Source: Flavobacterium cucumis
GTDB taxonomy: Bacteria; Bacteroidota; Bacteroidia; Flavobacteriales; Flavobacteriaceae
DNA length: 64,000 bases
Direction of reading: 5' to 3'
NCBI RefSeq assembly: GCF_900148835.1
Contig: NZ_FRYK01000002.1
Coordinates: 62,001-126,000 of the forward strand
A program made the translations under genes and the position numbers. The notes under the pieces were generated by a model. The model ran no database searches. It had not been told where the DNA came from and saw only the letters and a program-made list of their open reading frames with translations. This document shows, piece by piece, positions 21,887 to 30,449 of this stretch; within the stretch, counting starts at the first letter, position 1, and the number at the start of each line of letters is the position of its first letter.

Positions 21887-22235
21887 TGCTTAGTAGCAAA
21901 TAGTTTAAACTATCTTTTCAATGGTAATTAAAAAAATCAGAATAAGTCAAACTTCTTAAAACTAAAAACTTTGATATTATTTGAAATAATTATGTTTAAC
22001 ATACCCTACGATTAGAAAAAAAAGGAACATTAAATGCAACTGTATAAAAATTTTATCTATACAATTATAGAAATAGAAGGTGAGAATTCATTTGAATAAA
22101 TTATTACTTCAATCAATAAATGAATCCAAAATAGCTATCGAATCTTATATTACGAAAATCTTTCCAAACTCAATATTTGGAATAGATAGTTAACTACTCT
22201 ACTCAAATTTTAAAAAAAATCATTCAAAAATTAAA
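21887..22235. other. Gene-poor intergenic stretch
   Basis: About 350 bases without an intact gene. It contains a 14-bp perfect palindrome ATAGTTTAAACTAT (21900-21913), a shorter palindrome TATGTTTAACATA (21991-22003) and a possible decayed small gene (22034-22193). I see no RNA gene or promoter of good quality. Confidence 0.6.
22034..22193 (+). pseudogene. Possible frameshifted remnant of a small gene
   Basis: An ATG at 22034 opens a 21-codon frame (MQLYKNFIYTIIEIEGENSF) that stops at 22097. In the next frame a protein-like segment continues from about 22080 to a stop at 22193 (LLLQSINESKIAIESYITKI). Joining both with a one-base shift would give a plausible protein of about 52 residues. No family is recognised, and AT-rich DNA can produce such patterns by chance. 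Confidence 0.2.
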
Positions 22236-22263
22236 TAAAAAAAGCTCGATAAAAACCGAGCTT
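22236..22263 (-). terminator. Rho-independent terminator of the DUF2911 gene
   Basis: On the minus strand AAGCTCG and CGAGCTT surround an 8-nt loop and are followed by a T tract. Confidence 0.85.
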
Positions 22264-22289
22264 CTAAATTCATTGTGTAATAAATAAAA

Positions 22290-23141
22290 TTATTTAGACC
22301 ATTCAGAGATACTATCTTTATTCATTTTTTCGTAATCAGCATTTCCAGCTTTAACGGATAACGCTAAAGACTCTTTTGCTGTAGCTATAGCTCCTTTTTT
22401 ATCTCCTGCTTTTGCTTGAATTAAAGACTTTAATCTTAAATACCAAAAAGGGGTATCATTTCCAGATGGCGTCATTGAAACGGCATTGTTTATCCAAGTT
22501 AGTGCTTTATTCATATCACCGTTAGTTTGATAAAAATATTGTGCCGCAGAAAAATAATCCCCAGCAGAAGGTCCTGCTAAAGTTTTTTCAATACTCTTAA
22601 GTGCTGCCTCTTGAGTTGGTACATTGAATGGAACTGAAACCATAGTACGCTCCCATGATAACTCTAATACCCCTGAATCATTTGACAAATTGTTTAAAAA
22701 TATTGAAAAAGATTCAACTGATTTGTTTAAAGTTTCTGGTTTAACAGTCGTTTTTAATGCAACTTTTGATTCATCCCATTGTGCCGGTAAACCCCAATTA
22801 TTAGTTTCAGTATAGAAGATTACGTCCCAACTATCCGCTCTAGGTGTTGTAAACAATGCATATTTCCCCTTTTTAAGTTGTTTACCTCCGATGGTTACAT
22901 CTTCACTAAAAGAAATTGTTGTATTGGCATTAGCTCCAGTTCTCCAATTTTTACCAAAAGGAACTAAATCACCATAAACAGTTCTTCCTTTTGCACTTGG
23001 TCTTGAGTACTCAATTTGAACATTAGTCATACCAACAACTTGATCAATCTTTGCCAATGGACTTGATTGAGGTGTTTTTACTTGTGCTTCTAAAGCTAAG
23101 TTGGCTAAAACTACTGCCAACAGTGTAATAATTTTTCTCAT
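22290..23141 (-). CDS. Exported DUF2911-domain protein
   Basis: A 283-residue protein with a signal peptide (MRKIITLLAVVLANLALEAQ). The first domain matches DUF2911: IEYSRPSAKGRTVYGDLVPF, KNWRTGANANTTISFS and LKKGKYALFTTP. The C-terminal third (about 200-283) looks helical, with tetratricopeptide-like segments (AQYFYQTNGDMNKALTWINN). The family is common in Bacteroidota and has no known role; the first domain is beta-rich. It is divergent from the photolyase operon, with 137 bases between the starts. Confidence 0.85.
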   Translation of the reverse strand: MRKIITLLAVVLANLALEAQVKTPQSSPLAKIDQVVGMTNVQIEYSRPSAKGRTVYGDLVPFGKNWRTGANANTTISFSEDVTIGGKQLKKGKYALFTTPRADSWDVIFYTETNNWGLPAQWDESKVALKTTVKPETLNKSVESFSIFLNNLSNDSGVLELSWERTMVSVPFNVPTQEAALKSIEKTLAGPSAGDYFSAAQYFYQTNGDMNKALTWINNAVSMTPSGNDTPFWYLRLKSLIQAKAGDKKGAIATAKESLALSVKAGNADYEKMNKDSISEWSK

Positions 23142-23218
23142 AGATTTTAAATTTAGATCTCAAAATTACAAATTGTAAAAGAATGAAATGTTAATATAAA
23201 CTTAAATGAATATTTTTT

Positions 23219-23248
23219 TGTTTAATTATAATTGAAAAAAATTAAACA
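23219..23248 (+). promoter_or_regulatory. Putative CarH/LitR-type operator of the photolyase operon
   Basis: A perfect inverted repeat TGTTTAAT (23219-23226) and ATTAAACA (23241-23248). Measured on the shared core it is TGTTTAA-N16-TTAAACA. A possible promoter overlaps it: TTG at 23232-23234, 19 nt, then TAACTTTA at 23254-23261. The extended right arm ATTAAACATTTT is repeated exactly at 44184-44195, upstream of the CarH-like gene. Confidence 0.6.
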
Positions 23249-23278
23249 TTTTGTAACTTTACAAAAAAAAAATAAAAA

Positions 23279-23746
23279 ATGAAAATTTATAGATTACATA
23301 CTAAGCAAAATTTACCCATTTCAATGGAAAAAGCGTGGGAACTTTTATCAGATCCAAAAAACTTACAATTAATAACTCCTGATTACATGGGATTTAAAAT
23401 ACTATCCGGTGCAGACAGACCAATGTTTCCCGGGCAAATTATTCAATATATAGTAACTCCAGTATTAGGTATTCCAACAACATGGGTTACCGAAATCACT
23501 CATGTGGTGGACAAGCAGTATTTTGTAGATGAACAACGTTTTGGACCTTATGCTTTATGGCATCATAAACATTTCATCAAAGAAATTCCTGGCGGTGTAG
23601 AAATGGAAGATATTGTTGACTATAAAGTTCCTATGGGAATTTTAGGCCAATTGGTTCATCCAATATTAGTGAAACCGAAATTGAACGAAATTTTCGAATA
23701 CCGAAGAAAAAAATTAATCGAACTATTTGGTGAATTTAAAGGATAA
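23279..23746 (+). CDS. SRPBCC-family ligand-binding protein
   Basis: A 155-residue soluble protein of the START/Bet v1-like (SRPBCC) fold: it opens with a strand (KIYRLHTKQNLPIS), then the helix MEKAWELLSDPKN, and ends with a long C-terminal helix (KPKLNEIFEYRRKKLIELFG). Related proteins are often annotated as cell-division inhibitors without proof. It is the first gene of a four-gene operon with an SDR enzyme and two photolyase-family proteins; similar sets occur beside LitR/CarH regulators in other bacteria. Ligand unknown. Confidence 0.8.
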   Translation: MKIYRLHTKQNLPISMEKAWELLSDPKNLQLITPDYMGFKILSGADRPMFPGQIIQYIVTPVLGIPTTWVTEITHVVDKQYFVDEQRFGPYALWHHKHFIKEIPGGVEMEDIVDYKVPMGILGQLVHPILVKPKLNEIFEYRRKKLIELFGEFKG

Positions 23747-23750
23747 CATC

Positions 23751-24449
23751 ATGAAAAACATACTATTAATTGGTGGTTCTTACGGAATTGGACTAGCCAT
23801 AGCAAAAGAACTACAATTTGAAAATAACGTTTATATCGCTTCAAGAAGCAATGAAAACTTAGCTGATGTAAAAGCAACTCATATTGCATTCGATGCGACA
23901 ACTGACACAATTGATACCTCTCAATTACCAACTGTCATTGATGGATTAGTGTATTGTCCGGGAAGTATTAATTTAAGACCTTTTAAAGGATTAAAACCAG
24001 AAGCTTTTGAAACCGATTTACAAATTAATTTCATAAGTTTGGTTAAAGTAATTCAATCTGTTTTGCCTAATTTATTAGTATCGGAACAAGCTAGTATTGT
24101 AACTTTTAGTAGTGTTGCAGCCACTATGGGAATGCCATTTCATACTAGCGTGGCCGCTTCAAAAGGTGCGATTGAAGGTTTTGCAAAAGCATTAGCTGCA
24201 GAATATGCCCCAAAAATTAGAGTGAACGTAATTGCTCCGTCATTAACCGATACACCTTTAGCCGATAAATTCTTGAATAACGAAACAAAACAAGAAAAAT
24301 CAGCAGATCGTCATCCATTAAAAAGATTTGGAAAACCAGAAGACAGTGCACAAATGGCAGCCTTTTTATTAAGTGATAAAAGTAGTTGGATATCGGGACA
24401 AATTTTCCACGTTGATGGCGGAATGTCAACTTTATTAGTAAACGGATAA
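23751..24449 (+). CDS. Short-chain dehydrogenase/reductase
   Basis: A 232-residue SDR that I start at 23751 (MKNILLIGGSYGIGLAIAKE), 4 bases after the SRPBCC stop; the frame is open further up but overlaps that gene. The Rossmann motif GGSYGIG binds NAD(P). In the catalytic region the Ser is in TFSSVAA, but the usual YxxxK appears as SVAASKGA: the catalytic Tyr position holds Val or Ala, while the Lys is kept. The C-terminal SSWISGQIFHVDGGM is typical. Substrate unknown; second gene of the photolyase operon. The missing Tyr makes ordinary alcohol oxidation uncertain. Confidence 0.85.
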   Translation: MKNILLIGGSYGIGLAIAKELQFENNVYIASRSNENLADVKATHIAFDATTDTIDTSQLPTVIDGLVYCPGSINLRPFKGLKPEAFETDLQINFISLVKVIQSVLPNLLVSEQASIVTFSSVAATMGMPFHTSVAASKGAIEGFAKALAAEYAPKIRVNVIAPSLTDTPLADKFLNNETKQEKSADRHPLKRFGKPEDSAQMAAFLLSDKSSWISGQIFHVDGGMSTLLVNG

Positions 24450-24461
24450 TAAAAACAGAAC

Positions 24462-25748
24462 ATGAATATTTTTTGGTTCAGACGCGATTTAAGAGTAGAT
24501 GACAACGTTGGATTTTTTCATGCTTTGAATAGCGATGAAGAAGTACTACCTATTTTCATTTTCGATGAAAATATTCTGTCGCAATTACCAAAAAATGATG
24601 CTCGAGTAACCTTTATCCACGAACAATTAGAAAAGATTCAATCGGAATTTAAGAAATACGGAAAATCATTAGCGGTTTTTCATGGTAAACCAATTGACAT
24701 CTTCGAAAAGTTAATTACTGAAAATAAAATTAATGCGGTTTACACCAATCACGATTACGAACCTTATGGCCGTAAACGTGACAAGGAAATGAATCAGTTG
24801 TTCGTGGCTAATGGAATTCCGTTTTTAACCTCAAAAGATCAAGTAATTTTTGAAAAAAGCGAAGTAGTTAAAGATGACGGAAGTCCTTACGTTGTCTACA
24901 CGCCTTATTCGAAAAAATGGAAAGAAAATTTTAAAAAAATCAAGCTAGCAAACTATCCATCCGAAGAGAAATTGGATAACATAACTAAGCACTCCTACTC
25001 TTTTATATCCCTAGAAGATATTGGTTTTGAAAAATCAGAAATCAAAGTAACATCTTATGATGTTTCGGAAAGTTTAATTCAGAATTACGAAGCTACTAGA
25101 AATTTTCCTGCTTTAAACAAAACTTCTTATTTGGGAATTTATCTCAGATTTGGAGCGGTTTCTATCCGAAAAATGATAGCAAAAGCAATCGCTGAAAAGA
25201 ACGAAACCTTTTGGAATGAGTTAATTTGGCGCGAATTTTTCATGCAAATTCTATGGCATTTCCCTCATACTTCCAACAAAAGTTTCAAAGAAAAATACGA
25301 TGCCATTCAATGGGAAAATAACGAAGAAAAATTCAAAAAATGGTGTCAAGGAAAAACGGGTTATCCATTTGTAGATGCTGGAATGCGCGAACTAAATAAA
25401 ACCGGCCACATGCACAATCGGGTTCGCATGATTGTGGCAAGTTTCCTTTGTAAACATCTCTTAATCGATTGGCGCTGGGGTGAAGCTTATTTTGCGCAAC
25501 ATCTTTTGGACTATGAAATGGCGAGTAATGTTGGAAATTGGCAATGGTCCGCAGGATCTGGTGTGGATGCAGCACCTTATTTCCGGATTTTCAACCCAAC
25601 GGAACAAATCAAGAAGTTTGATAAAGACTTAAAATATATAAAAAAATGGATTCCCGAATTGGAAACTCAATATTATCCAAAACCTATCGTAGACCACAAA
25701 GAAGCACGAGAAAAATGTCTAAAGGTCTACAAAGAAGCAGTTGGATAA
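24462..25748 (+). CDS. phrB: Deoxyribodipyrimidine photolyase
   Basis: A 428-residue photolyase that uses blue light to split pyrimidine dimers in DNA. The N-terminal antenna domain begins MNIFWFRRDLRVDDN. The FAD domain has NELIWREFF (substrate-contact Trp), HNRVRMIVASFL, and the sequence from Trp337 to Trp360. Asn356 and Trp360 match Asn378 and Trp382 of E. coli PhrB, and Trp337 matches Trp359, so the flavin site and the electron-transfer Trp residues there are intact. PYFRIFNP follows. The third gene of the putative CarH-regulated operon, 12 bases after the SDR gene. Confidence 0.94.
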   Translation: MNIFWFRRDLRVDDNVGFFHALNSDEEVLPIFIFDENILSQLPKNDARVTFIHEQLEKIQSEFKKYGKSLAVFHGKPIDIFEKLITENKINAVYTNHDYEPYGRKRDKEMNQLFVANGIPFLTSKDQVIFEKSEVVKDDGSPYVVYTPYSKKWKENFKKIKLANYPSEEKLDNITKHSYSFISLEDIGFEKSEIKVTSYDVSESLIQNYEATRNFPALNKTSYLGIYLRFGAVSIRKMIAKAIAEKNETFWNELIWREFFMQILWHFPHTSNKSFKEKYDAIQWENNEEKFKKWCQGKTGYPFVDAGMRELNKTGHMHNRVRMIVASFLCKHLLIDWRWGEAYFAQHLLDYEMASNVGNWQWSAGSGVDAAPYFRIFNPTEQIKKFDKDLKYIKKWIPELETQYYPKPIVDHKEAREKCLKVYKEAVG

Positions 25749-25783
25749 AATAGCGTTGCCCTAAACACTATAAAACGTAAAAA

Positions 25784-27244
25784 ATGAAAATTGTTTGGTT
25801 CAAGAGAGATTTGCGTTTGCACGATCATGAAGCCTTACATGAAGCCTTATCGACTTCAGGAAAGACTTTATTGCTTTACATTTTCGAACCTTCGTTGATG
25901 AAAGATTATCATTACAGTCAACGCCATTTTGACTTTATCAAACAATCGTTAGAAAGTTTACAAAAAGAGCTTTTAAAATATCACACTCAAATCCTAATTG
26001 TTCAAGGTGAAGCAGTAACGGTTTTTGAAAAACTATCGAAACTTATTTCCATAAAAGCAGTTTATTCACATCAGGAAACCGGAATTAAATTAACTTTTGA
26101 TAGAGATGTAGCTGTCGCCAAACTATTGAAAAATAAAGGAATTATTTGGAACGAATACGTCACAAATGGTGTTATTCGCGGTATGAAAAACCGAAAAAAT
26201 TGGAAAGAAGATTGGTATGATTTTATGGATAAAGATTGTCTGCCGTTTCAACCAACACCCAGAAGTTTTGTCAAATACATTGAGATTGAAGAACTAGAAA
26301 ATCATTTCGAAATACCATCCATTCAAACGGTTCATAATCCCAATTTTCAGAAAGGGGGCGTTCCAACTGCTTTGCGCTACATGAAATCATTTTTTGAAGA
26401 ACGCATTCAAAATTACAGCAGTCATATTTCAAAACCAGAGTTAGCTAGAAAAGGCTGTAGTAGACTTTCACCATATATTGCTTGGGGAAATTTATCCGTT
26501 AGACAAGTGTATACCAAGGCTTGGGAATTGCATCAGCAAGGAAAATTCAAACGTCAGATTTCTAATTTTGCTTCTCGGTTGCGATGGCAAGCGCATTTCA
26601 TTCAGAAATTTGAAATGGAATGCTCGATGGAATTTATCGCAGTTAATAAAGGCTATCGTAAATTGAATCAAAGAGTTAATGAAAAATATCACAAGGCTTG
26701 GATTACAGGAAGAACTGGAGTTCCATTAGTTGATGCTTGTATGCGTTGTTTAAATACAACTGGATATTTAAACTTTAGAATGCGGGCATTAATAGTTTCG
26801 TTCTACACGCATCATTTGTTCCAACCTTGGCAAAATTGTAGTCCGCATTTGGCCCAACAATTTTTAGATTTTGAACCCGGAATACATTATCCTCAAATTC
26901 AAATGCAAGCAGGAGTTACGGGAATCAACACACTACGTGTTTACAATCCTATAAAAAATTCGTACGAACATGATGAAGAAGGAAATTTTATAAAAAAATG
27001 GGTACCTGAATTAGCCAATATTCCAACCGAATTCATCCATGAACCTTGGAAATTAACCCCGATTGAATCCATACTATATGGATTTGAATTGGGAAGAGAT
27101 TATCCACATCCAATTGTAAATTTAGAGGAAGCCAGAAAGTTTTCAAGTGATTTCTTTTGGTCAATGCGAAAAAATGAATCGGTCAAAAAAGATAGCAAAC
27201 GCATTTTAGCGAAACATACGTTACACGATCAAGAAATGAGTTAG
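25784..27244 (+). CDS. Divergent photolyase/cryptochrome-family protein
   Basis: A 486-residue member of the photolyase family, starting [18 protein letters not shown]. It has the antenna-type Rossmann domain and a helical FAD domain. Ungapped alignment to the neighbouring PhrB from Trp349 onward shows His368 in place of the Asn that faces FAD N5, Ile372 in place of the proximal electron-transfer Trp, and Met374 in place of the next Trp. Trp349 itself is kept. [12 protein letters not shown] replaces the usual WREF region. It therefore may not be an ordinary dimer-splitting enzyme; a photoreceptor or another repair role is possible. Last gene of the operon; its end overlaps the convergent HAD gene by 4 bases. 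Confidence 0.85.
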   Translation: MKIVWFKRDLRLHDHEALHEALSTSGKTLLLYIFEPSLMKDYHYSQRHFDFIKQSLESLQKELLKYHTQILIVQGEAVTVFEKLSKLISIKAVYSHQETGIKLTFDRDVAVAKLLKNKGIIWNEYVTNGVIRGMKNRKNWKEDWYDFMDKDCLPFQPTPRSFVKYIEIEELENHFEIPSIQTVHNPNFQKGGVPTALRYMKSFFEERIQNYSSHISKPELARKGCSRLSPYIAWGNLSVRQVYTKAWELHQQGKFKRQISNFASRLRWQAHFIQKFEMECSMEFIAVNKGYRKLNQRVNEKYHKAWITGRTGVPLVDACMRCLNTTGYLNFRMRALIVSFYTHHLFQPWQNCSPHLAQQFLDFEPGIHYPQIQMQAGVTGINTLRVYNPIKNSYEHDEEGNFIKKWVPELANIPTEFIHEPWKLTPIESILYGFELGRDYPHPIVNLEEARKFSSDFFWSMRKNESVKKDSKRILAKHTLHDQEMS

Positions 27245-27897
27245 TTCAATTGGCACACTTTCTCAAAATTCAATTCGTCAAAGTGTTGAATAATTATATT
27301 GGCTTTTGATAAATCTTGATCTTTCGAATGAAAACTATCATAACCGACACAGAAAATTCCTGCTAAAACCGCAGCTTGAATTCCGTTTGTACTATCTTCA
27401 ATTACGATGCAATTTTCTTTTGGAGCAATCGATAAACTCGCAGCATGTTCAAAAATAGCAGGATGTGGTTTTGACTTCGGAAAATCTTCACCAGAAACGA
27501 TGTGCGTAAAATATTGGTGTAAATTAAAACGAGTAAACACTCTATTAATTGTAACTTTAGAGGCAGAAGATGCCACAATCAACTGAATTCCGTTGGCATG
27601 CAAATCTTTGATTAAGTCTTCAACTCCTTCAATCAAATACAAATCTTCTTTTAAATCAAAAGCTTCATTAAACAATTGACGCTTTCGCAAGATTAAATTT
27701 TCCACGTCTTCCTGCAAATCGAAATGAGTTTTTAATTTTTGAAAAATATTTCTCGTAGAATTTCCTGTAAACGACCGATACATTTCGTCTGAAACTTCAA
27801 TACCTAATTCTTTAAAATGCTGATAATAGGCAAAATGATGCACTGGTTCGGTATCAACAATTACACCATCCATATCAAAAATAACCGTTTGTATCAT
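27241..27897 (-). CDS. HAD-superfamily hydrolase, beta-phosphoglucomutase-like
   Basis: A 218-residue HAD phosphatase. Motif I is [11 protein letters not shown] (nucleophile Asp8, acid Asp10), motif II is IVASSAS, the lysine of motif III is in [12 protein letters not shown] and the motif IV acids are in [14 protein letters not shown]. The cap inserted after motif I is of the helical type found in beta-phosphoglucomutases and sugar-phosphate phosphatases. Substrate not predictable. Single gene, ending inside the photolyase-like gene end. Confidence 0.9.
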   Translation of the reverse strand: MIQTVIFDMDGVIVDTEPVHHFAYYQHFKELGIEVSDEMYRSFTGNSTRNIFQKLKTHFDLQEDVENLILRKRQLFNEAFDLKEDLYLIEGVEDLIKDLHANGIQLIVASSASKVTINRVFTRFNLHQYFTHIVSGEDFPKSKPHPAIFEHAASLSIAPKENCIVIEDSTNGIQAAVLAGIFCVGYDSFHSKDQDLSKANIIIQHFDELNFEKVCQLN

Positions 27898-27996
27898 ATG
27901 CTAAAAGTAAGGTAATTTACAAATTCCATTTAGAAAATTTAAAAAGTAAAATAAGATACTATCAAATGAATTCAAAATAGAATTTCAATTTTAATG

Positions 27997-28028
27997 AAAA
28001 GAAAACCTGTGAGATTTAGGCTCACAGG
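27997..28028 (-). terminator. Rho-independent terminator of lpdA
   Basis: On the minus strand CCTGTGAG and CTCACAGG form a perfect 8-bp stem with a 7-nt loop, followed by TTTTCTTTT. Confidence 0.85.
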
Positions 28029-28052
28029 CTCCATATTTTATTATATTTTTTA

Positions 28053-29456
28053 TTAAACGTGCAATGCTCGGTTATCAGTAGCAGCTAATGCTGCTTCTTT
28101 GATTGCTTCTGCAAAAGTTGGATGAGCGTGAGACATTCTTGAAATATCTTCTGCACTTGCTCTAAATTCCATAGCTGTAACTGCTTCTGCAATTAAATCG
28201 GCACATCTTGCCCCAATCATATGAACTCCTAAAACTTCATCTGTTTTTGCATCGGCTAAGATTTTTACAAATCCGTCAGTATCTCCTCCTGCTCTAGCTC
28301 TACCTAAAGCTTTAAATGGGAAACTTCCTGATTTGTAAGCAATACCGTCTGCTTTTAATTGCTCTTCTGTTTTACCAACAGCAGCAACTTCTGGCCAAGT
28401 GTAAACAACTCCAGGAATTAAATTATAATCAATATGAGGTTTTTGACCTGCTAAAATCTCAGCAACCAATACCCCTTCTTCTTCCGCTTTGTGCGCTAAC
28501 ATAGCCCCGCGAACCACGTCACCTATTGCATAAATATTAGAAACCGAGGTTTGTAAATGCTCATTTACTTCGATTTGACCTCTATCAGTAACTTTAACTC
28601 CCGCTTTTTCTGCATTTAATCCATCTGTATAAGGACGACGACCAACAGAGACTAATGAATAATCACCTTCTAACGTGATGATTTCTCCTTTAGCATTTTC
28701 TGCTTTAACGGTTACTACATCTCCCGCTCTTTCTACTGACTGAACTTTATGAGATGTATAGAATTTCATTCCTTGTTTTTTCAACACTTTTGTCAATTCT
28801 TTTGATAAAGCAGCATCCATTCCAGGAATAATTCGATCCATAAATTCGACTACAGAAACTTGTGCTCCTAAGCGTAAATATACTTGACCTAATTCGATTC
28901 CAATAACACCACCTCCAATAATTACTAGGTGTTTTGGAACTTCTTTCAATTTCAATGCTTCCGTAGAAGTGATGATTCTATCTTTATCTAATTTGATAAA
29001 GGGTAAACTTGATGGTTTTGAACCAGTAGCAATAATAATATTTTTTGATTCTATAATTTCTGAAGACCCATCTTCTTTAGTCACTTTCACTGATGTTGCG
29101 CTTTCAAACGAACCAACTCCATTAAAAACGGTAATATTATTTTTATCCATTAAAAATTTTACACCACCTGAAGTTTGATCTACAACTGCTTGTTTACGAG
29201 CAATCATTTTCTCTAAATTCACTTTTACATCTCCCGAAACTTCAATTCCGTGATCTGCAAAGTGTTGTAATTCTTCATAATGATGAGAAGATGCTAATAA
29301 AGCTTTAGATGGAATACATCCAACATTCAAACACGTTCCTCCTAGGGTTGAATATTTTTCAATAATAGCAGTTTTAAAACCTAATTGTGCACAACGGATT
29401 GCCGAAACATATCCTCCAGGTCCAGAACCTATAATGGTAACATCAAATTGACTCAT
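28053..29456 (-). CDS. lpdA: Dihydrolipoyl dehydrogenase (E3)
   Basis: A 467-residue flavoprotein disulfide reductase, the E3 subunit of 2-oxoacid dehydrogenase complexes and possibly of the glycine cleavage system. FAD binding is at IIGSGPGGYVSAI, the redox-active disulfide at GGTCLNVGCIPSK (about residues 40-52), NAD binding at IIGGGVIGIELG, and the dimer-partner His-Glu pair at HAHPTFAEAI. It oxidises dihydrolipoyl groups with NAD. It stands alone with its own terminator; E1 and E2 genes are not near. TACTTTTG at 29504-29497 (minus) is a possible -7 box, without a TTG at the right distance. Confidence 0.96.
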   Translation of the reverse strand: MSQFDVTIIGSGPGGYVSAIRCAQLGFKTAIIEKYSTLGGTCLNVGCIPSKALLASSHHYEELQHFADHGIEVSGDVKVNLEKMIARKQAVVDQTSGGVKFLMDKNNITVFNGVGSFESATSVKVTKEDGSSEIIESKNIIIATGSKPSSLPFIKLDKDRIITSTEALKLKEVPKHLVIIGGGVIGIELGQVYLRLGAQVSVVEFMDRIIPGMDAALSKELTKVLKKQGMKFYTSHKVQSVERAGDVVTVKAENAKGEIITLEGDYSLVSVGRRPYTDGLNAEKAGVKVTDRGQIEVNEHLQTSVSNIYAIGDVVRGAMLAHKAEEEGVLVAEILAGQKPHIDYNLIPGVVYTWPEVAAVGKTEEQLKADGIAYKSGSFPFKALGRARAGGDTDGFVKILADAKTDEVLGVHMIGARCADLIAEAVTAMEFRASAEDISRMSHAHPTFAEAIKEAALAATDNRALHV

Positions 29457-29598
29457 GATTGTATATAAAGTTTGTTGTTTAACTTGAATTCAAATACAAA
29501 AGTAACGCTTTTTGAATTAATTATTTGTTACTTTTTTGGTAAATTATGACGCATTCAAAATCTTTATCTAATAAAATTTCATATTAAAATCTTCTTTT

Positions 29599-30447
29599 TC
29601 ACATCAAAACAACAGTAATGTTTTTAGTAAAAACTTCGTTTGATTCAAGAAAATTTATCCCTTCTTTCTCATCAATAACACCATTATGCAGCACATTATC
29701 AGCCAAACCACACCAAGGTTCTATACATAAGAAAGGCGCATTGGGTTTTGTCCAGATTCCTAAATAAGGAAATCCATCAAAATGAAGAGAAAAAAGAGGT
29801 TTCTTATTTTTTAAAAGTACGAGCTGATTCGATTTCAAATGTTTAAAAACTAAAGCATCTTTTTCAAATAATGAATAGTCTAAATAAAGTTGTCCATTAG
29901 TTGTAGGAATTTTTTTGAATGAATTATTAAATTGCTCATCTTCTAACTCATACGACAATAATTCTTCTATTTCGTTAAATCGTATAGAATAGTTAGTAAA
30001 ATCATCTGTAATAGCAAATGCTGGATGTGCTCCAATCGAAAAAGGCATGATACGGTTCGTTTTATTTTCAACTGAATATATCATTTTTAGACTAGATCCT
30101 TCCAATTGATATTCCAATCTTAAAAGAAAATTAAATGGATAGCTTTTCAATGTTTCAGCATTACTTTTAAAAATAAAAACTACTGAACTCTCCGTTTTGT
30201 TTTCAATCTCGAATTCAAAATTTCTTGCAAATCCGTGCCTTGGCATTTGATATACGCTATCATTAATGGTATAATTATCATTTTTTAACCTTCCCACAAT
30301 AGGAAATAAAATTGGTGACGTTTTGTTCCAATATGTAGCATCTACTTCCCAAATATAATTTTGGCTGCCTTTTTCCAATCGAATTAACTCAGCACCAAGT
30401 GAATCAATCGATGCTGAAATCTCTTTATTTTTTAAGGTGATTATCAT
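29599..30447 (-). CDS. Aldose 1-epimerase family protein
   Basis: A 282-residue galactose-mutarotase-like protein of the shorter branch. Visible motifs are SLGAELIRLEKG near the N-terminus, MPRHGFARNFEFE (catalytic-site His/Arg region), PFSIGAHPAFAI and CIEPWCGLADN with the Glu that acts as base. It interconverts sugar anomers; the exact sugar is not predictable. It lies 2 bases after the membrane protein gene, last in the GNAT-ABC-membrane protein operon. Confidence 0.88.
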   Translation of the reverse strand: MIITLKNKEISASIDSLGAELIRLEKGSQNYIWEVDATYWNKTSPILFPIVGRLKNDNYTINDSVYQMPRHGFARNFEFEIENKTESSVVFIFKSNAETLKSYPFNFLLRLEYQLEGSSLKMIYSVENKTNRIMPFSIGAHPAFAITDDFTNYSIRFNEIEELLSYELEDEQFNNSFKKIPTTNGQLYLDYSLFEKDALVFKHLKSNQLVLLKNKKPLFSLHFDGFPYLGIWTKPNAPFLCIEPWCGLADNVLHNGVIDEKEGINFLESNEVFTKNITVVLM

Positions 30448-30449
30448 AA

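Noticed and set aside
26478-26692. Small open frames on both strands inside the photolyase-like gene
   Set aside because: They lie fully within a well-supported gene and show no features of their own.
29476-29482. TGTTTAA upstream of lpdA
   Set aside because: No second half-site at the right distance, so it is not counted as a member of the CarH-type regulon.
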